Assembly (NCBI GenBank): GCA_046714355.1
Contig: JBKKAR010000043.1
Span: 1 to 31,758, forward strand
Direction of reading: 5' to 3'
DNA length: 31,758 bases
From: JACDAN01 sp046714355
GTDB lineage: Bacteria > Actinomycetota > Thermoleophilia > Gaiellales > Gaiellaceae
Every line of letters begins with the position of its first letter. Position 1 is the stretch's first letter. Below the pieces are notes generated by a model that saw only the letters and a list, made by a program, of their open reading frames with translations, did no database searches and had not been told where the DNA came from. Below are positions 31,725-31,758 of the stretch, in pieces. The translations under genes and the position numbers were made by a program.

Positions 31725-31758
31725 CGACCTTTCCGTCATCGCGATCTTCGGCCCGACG
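31717..31758 (+). CDS. miaA: tRNA dimethylallyltransferase, N-terminal fragment
   Basis: Only 14 codons lie in the window, starting with a GTG that overlaps the phosphatase stop by eight bases. The sequence VIAIFGPT is the standard MiaA N-terminal strand and the start of its P-loop (GPTxxGKS/T). MiaA attaches dimethylallyl to A37, giving the substrate for MiaB. The call rests on these few residues and on the miaB neighbour. Confidence 0.65.
   Translation, partial: MGSDLSVIAIFGPT

Overview
The window reads as chromosomal DNA of a high-GC bacterium (about two-thirds G+C by eye). The best guess is a deep-branching actinobacterium such as the Thermoleophilia/Gaiellales. The support is inferential: the gene orders pnp–M16 peptidase–dapB…dapA, rnj…ftsK and cinA–thpR–recA–recX–rny–miaB–(phosphatase)–miaA, many GTG/TTG starts, ATGA/GTGA gene overlaps, and TAnnnT hexamers just upstream of several start codons. 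No rRNA, tRNA, CRISPR array, insertion sequence or prophage gene was seen, and no stretch over 300 bases lacks a gene.

Layout. (1) 1–4378: the 3' end of pnp, an M16 zinc peptidase, dapB, a small unknown gene, a MerB-like gene and dapA. (2) 4467–6845: a large patatin/DUF3376 lipase-like protein, convergent with (3) a minus-strand run 11922–6842. This run encodes a membrane HD-GYP protein, a secreted subtilisin-like protease with a tail of six AAATW repeats, and a second membrane HD-GYP protein. (4) 12001–15926: divergent rnj, an unknown coupled gene, a PfkB-family sugar kinase and a nucleoside hydrolase. (5) 15961–18144: ftsK/spoIIIE. (6) 18238–23745: a BMP-type binding protein, a double ATPase, two permeases (probably a nucleoside importer) and a small membrane protein. 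(7) 23777–31758: rodZ-like, cinA, thpR, recA, recX, rny, miaB, a tyrosine phosphatase and the first codons of miaA.

Main discovery. The MerB-like gene at 2819–3484 is split by one in-frame TGA (3260–3262). The reading frame continues past it for 73 codons of family-consistent sequence. The TGA falls where MerB has its second catalytic cysteine (C159 of the plasmid enzyme). A hairpin with a GGTC apical loop starts 12 bases after the TGA, and its GGT lies 19 bases after it, very close to the fdhF bacterial SECIS geometry. The simplest reading is a selenocysteine-containing organomercurial-lyase homologue with a Cys87/Asp90/Sec148 active site. The window has no selA, selB, selC or selD, so that machinery must be sought elsewhere in the genome.

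Second discovery. Two near-identical 28-bp palindromes, about 25 kb apart, each lie across the stop codon of a gene (dapB and recX). They enter both genes in the same frame, so two unrelated proteins end in SWRGQD and SWRGED. They look like members of a dispersed REP-like family that supplies C-termini and stop codons.

Functional themes. RNA turnover and processing dominate (pnp, rnj, rny, thpR, miaB, miaA). Nucleoside uptake and breakdown is split around ftsK: importer plus nucleoside hydrolase plus sugar kinase. The lysine/diaminopimelate branch is represented by dapA and dapB. The protease and two HD-GYP proteins probably form a c-di-GMP-linked envelope signalling unit.
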